From: Puia dinghuensis
GTDB lineage: Bacteria > Bacteroidota > Bacteroidia > Chitinophagales > Chitinophagaceae
Assembly (NCBI GenBank): GCA_026225275.1
Contig: JAMFSL010000016.1
Coordinates: 62,001 to 126,000 of the forward strand
DNA length: 64,000 bases
Reading direction: 5' to 3'
The translations under genes were made by a program, and so were the position numbers. The notes under the pieces were generated by a model. The model did not search any database. It saw nothing but the letters and a program-made list of their open reading frames with translations, and was not told the DNA's origin. Positions 62,628-64,000 of this stretch are shown here, piece after piece. Within the stretch, counting starts at the first letter, position 1; every line of letters starts with the position of its first letter.

Positions 62628-64000
62628 TCAACTCCCCAGCGATGGATACGTAAACCGCTGTCCCGTTACCCTGTTGTGCAAAGCCGCTACTACGCTCCTG
62701 GCTGATTCCAGCGCCCCGGCCATCCAGGCATTCAGGTACGTCATATGCTCGCCCGCAAAGTACACCTGCCCGTCCGGCTTCAATAACGCTTTGTACAGCG
62801 TCTGCCGCTCTTCCTGCGAATAAAGCGCCCAACCGCCCAGGTTGTATTTCGTCTTGTGCCAGCTGACAGAGAAAGAAGTTTCGAATTCCTGCCTGTATTG
62901 CGGATGTATCAGGCTGCCTTTGTCCAATGCTAATTGTTCCCGCTGCCCGTAAGATAAATTGCCCGTCGCGACAGCCTTCTCATTAAAGTTATAATATCCG
63001 ATCAATATTCCCTTACCGCTCAAATAATCATAGGAAGGATAAAAAATTTGCGTCAGTTGATTGTTCGTATGGGTAATGCCTCCATAGATCCCCTCATCTT
63101 CCTCCCAAAACCTGCGCTTGAACTGCAGCCCGATCTTCCCGGTGTTCATATACACAATCGAATCGATGGCCCTGCTGGCGTCAGACGAAAAGTTATGGTC
63201 GATATTGCTCAGCACCGGCAGGGGTATCGTGCAAATGCAAAGATCCGCAGCTATGCTTTTCTCTCCCGTCGTATCCTTGTACACTACCTTTACCCCTTTC
63301 TCTACATTGTGGATGGCACTCACCTCCGCCCGGTATCGTATCAGCCCGCCCACCTGCTGCTCGAAAGCCGCAGCGATCCTGTCCATCCCCCCGACTGCCT
63401 GGAACAATGTCCCCTGCAATTCATAGGTGTACTCTGCCACATTATAGAAATCAGGGTCTAGCAACCCGGACGCTGCCATCGCTGCTAAGGTCAGCGGATC
63501 ACCTATTGTCCCCTCTTTATCCCCCGGCCCCGGAGAATCGATATATCCCCTTCGCGCCGAAGCCTTATACAATTTGTCGATATCCAATCCGCCTTCCGCC
63601 CGCAAATATTCGATAACCTTCAATGTGTCTTCTTTACTCATGCCCGCATCGATCTTTCCCCCATCGATCCCCTTTGCCAGTAACTCGGCCATCCAACCCC
63701 TCATGTCATTATGCACCTCCCGGACGCGAACCTTCTTATTGGATAACGGCCCCTTTCCTTCACTGAAATAATAGGTGTTCTCGTTCACATTGTTATACAC
63801 CTGTACGGGCACTTTCAATTCTTTGCAGTAATGCAGGGTCAAAGCGTGATGATGAGGGATACGGGAAGGTCCTGCATTGAAGTACTGACCGTCATCGAAA
63901 GTCGCGGTATGAGCCGGTTGACCCCTTTCGACATTGGATGACCCTTTCCGGATGCTCCAGCATCGCCCCCCAGCCCGCTCCCGGGCCTCCAGGATGGTAC
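62628..64000 (-). CDS. Flavin monoamine oxidase family protein, N-terminus beyond the window
   Basis: The frame is open to the right edge; the codons at 63843-63998 continue it upstream of a TTG (63840-63842) that could be taken for a start. They code ILEARERAGGR, the FAD-domain motif after the first strand, and DDGQYFNAGPSRIPHHHA, which is typical of bacterial flavin amine oxidases. Inside the window follow the substrate domain and the C-terminal FAD contact GQVYFAGEHMTYLNAWMAGA. At least 457 residues are present. It should oxidise an amine or amino acid with FAD, giving hydrogen peroxide. A signal peptide cannot be checked because the start is missing. Confidence 0.9.
   Translation of the reverse strand, partial: TILEARERAGGRCWSIRKGSSNVERGQPAHTATFDDGQYFNAGPSRIPHHHALTLHYCKELKVPVQVYNNVNENTYYFSEGKGPLSNKKVRVREVHNDMRGWMAELLAKGIDGGKIDAGMSKEDTLKVIEYLRAEGGLDIDKLYKASARRGYIDSPGPGDKEGTIGDPLTLAAMAASGLLDPDFYNVAEYTYELQGTLFQAVGGMDRIAAAFEQQVGGLIRYRAEVSAIHNVEKGVKVVYKDTTGEKSIAADLCICTIPLPVLSNIDHNFSSDASRAIDSIVYMNTGKIGLQFKRRFWEEDEGIYGGITHTNNQLTQIFYPSYDYLSGKGILIGYYNFNEKAVATGNLSYGQREQLALDKGSLIHPQYRQEFETSFSVSWHKTKYNLGGWALYSQEERQTLYKALLKPDGQVYFAGEHMTYLNAWMAGALESARSVVAALHNRVTGQRFTYPSLGS

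Noticed and set aside
63840-63842. TTG as the start of the amine oxidase gene
   Set aside because: The upstream codons to the window edge continue the FAD domain (ILEARERAGGR), so the real start lies outside.

Overview
The window looks like chromosomal DNA from a soil or freshwater Bacteroidetes, most likely the family Chitinophagaceae. The support is several secreted proteins with type IX secretion (T9SS) C-terminal sorting domains, weak ribosome binding sites, one promoter with the Bacteroidetes -7 box TAnnTTTG, and a GC content near 50%. No rRNA, tRNA, insertion sequence, phage gene or CRISPR array was seen. Both window edges cut a gene: an RCC1/PKD-like protein on the left and a flavin amine oxidase on the right.

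Layout. 1-4125: two paralogous secreted RCC1-repeat proteins. 4215-8965: a flippase and three glycosyltransferases. 9075-11114: a T9SS surface protein. 11533-16247 (+): chain-length regulator/BY-kinase-like protein, half-size TolC-like protein, acyltransferase, gluconate-dehydrogenase subunit-3-like protein. 16250-20301: two more acyltransferases on the minus strand flanking a GMC oxidoreductase. 20325-23609 (-): GT-C membrane protein, O-antigen polymerase/ligase and a 31-residue membrane peptide. 23684-37326 (-): two giant paralogous esterase/fibronectin/PA14/T9SS proteins of 2136 and 2278 residues, each with its own terminator. 37731-45192 (-): polysaccharide operon with a receiver protein, initiating sugar transferase, GT2, asparagine synthase, epimerase, GT4 and methyltransferase. 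45605-48540: a phytanoyl-CoA dioxygenase-like protein and a LamG T9SS protein. 48632-54950 (-): thiamine operon thiS-C-(tenI/thiE2)-D-E-G-H behind a TPP riboswitch. 54989-58861 (-): GH51 arabinofuranosidase, proA, proB. 58988-60304 (+): DoxX-like membrane protein. 60376-64000 (-): amine oxidase, Tat-exported aminotransferase and a Hint-domain protein, probably one operon.

How it fits together. About 4.2-45 kb is read as one large exopolysaccharide locus: lipid-linked initiation (43523-44686), glycosyl transfer, flipping (4215), polymerisation (21982), co-polymerase and outer-membrane components (11533, 13775), and decoration by three membrane acyltransferases. The secreted giant esterase-like proteins inside the locus are candidates for binding or de-esterifying the acylated polymer, which is inference. 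The main novelty candidates are those twin giants with a roughly 175-residue domain repeated three times in each, a degenerate receiver domain fused to the initiating sugar transferase, the Hint/aminotransferase/amine-oxidase operon, and the 31-residue membrane peptide ahead of the polymerase gene.
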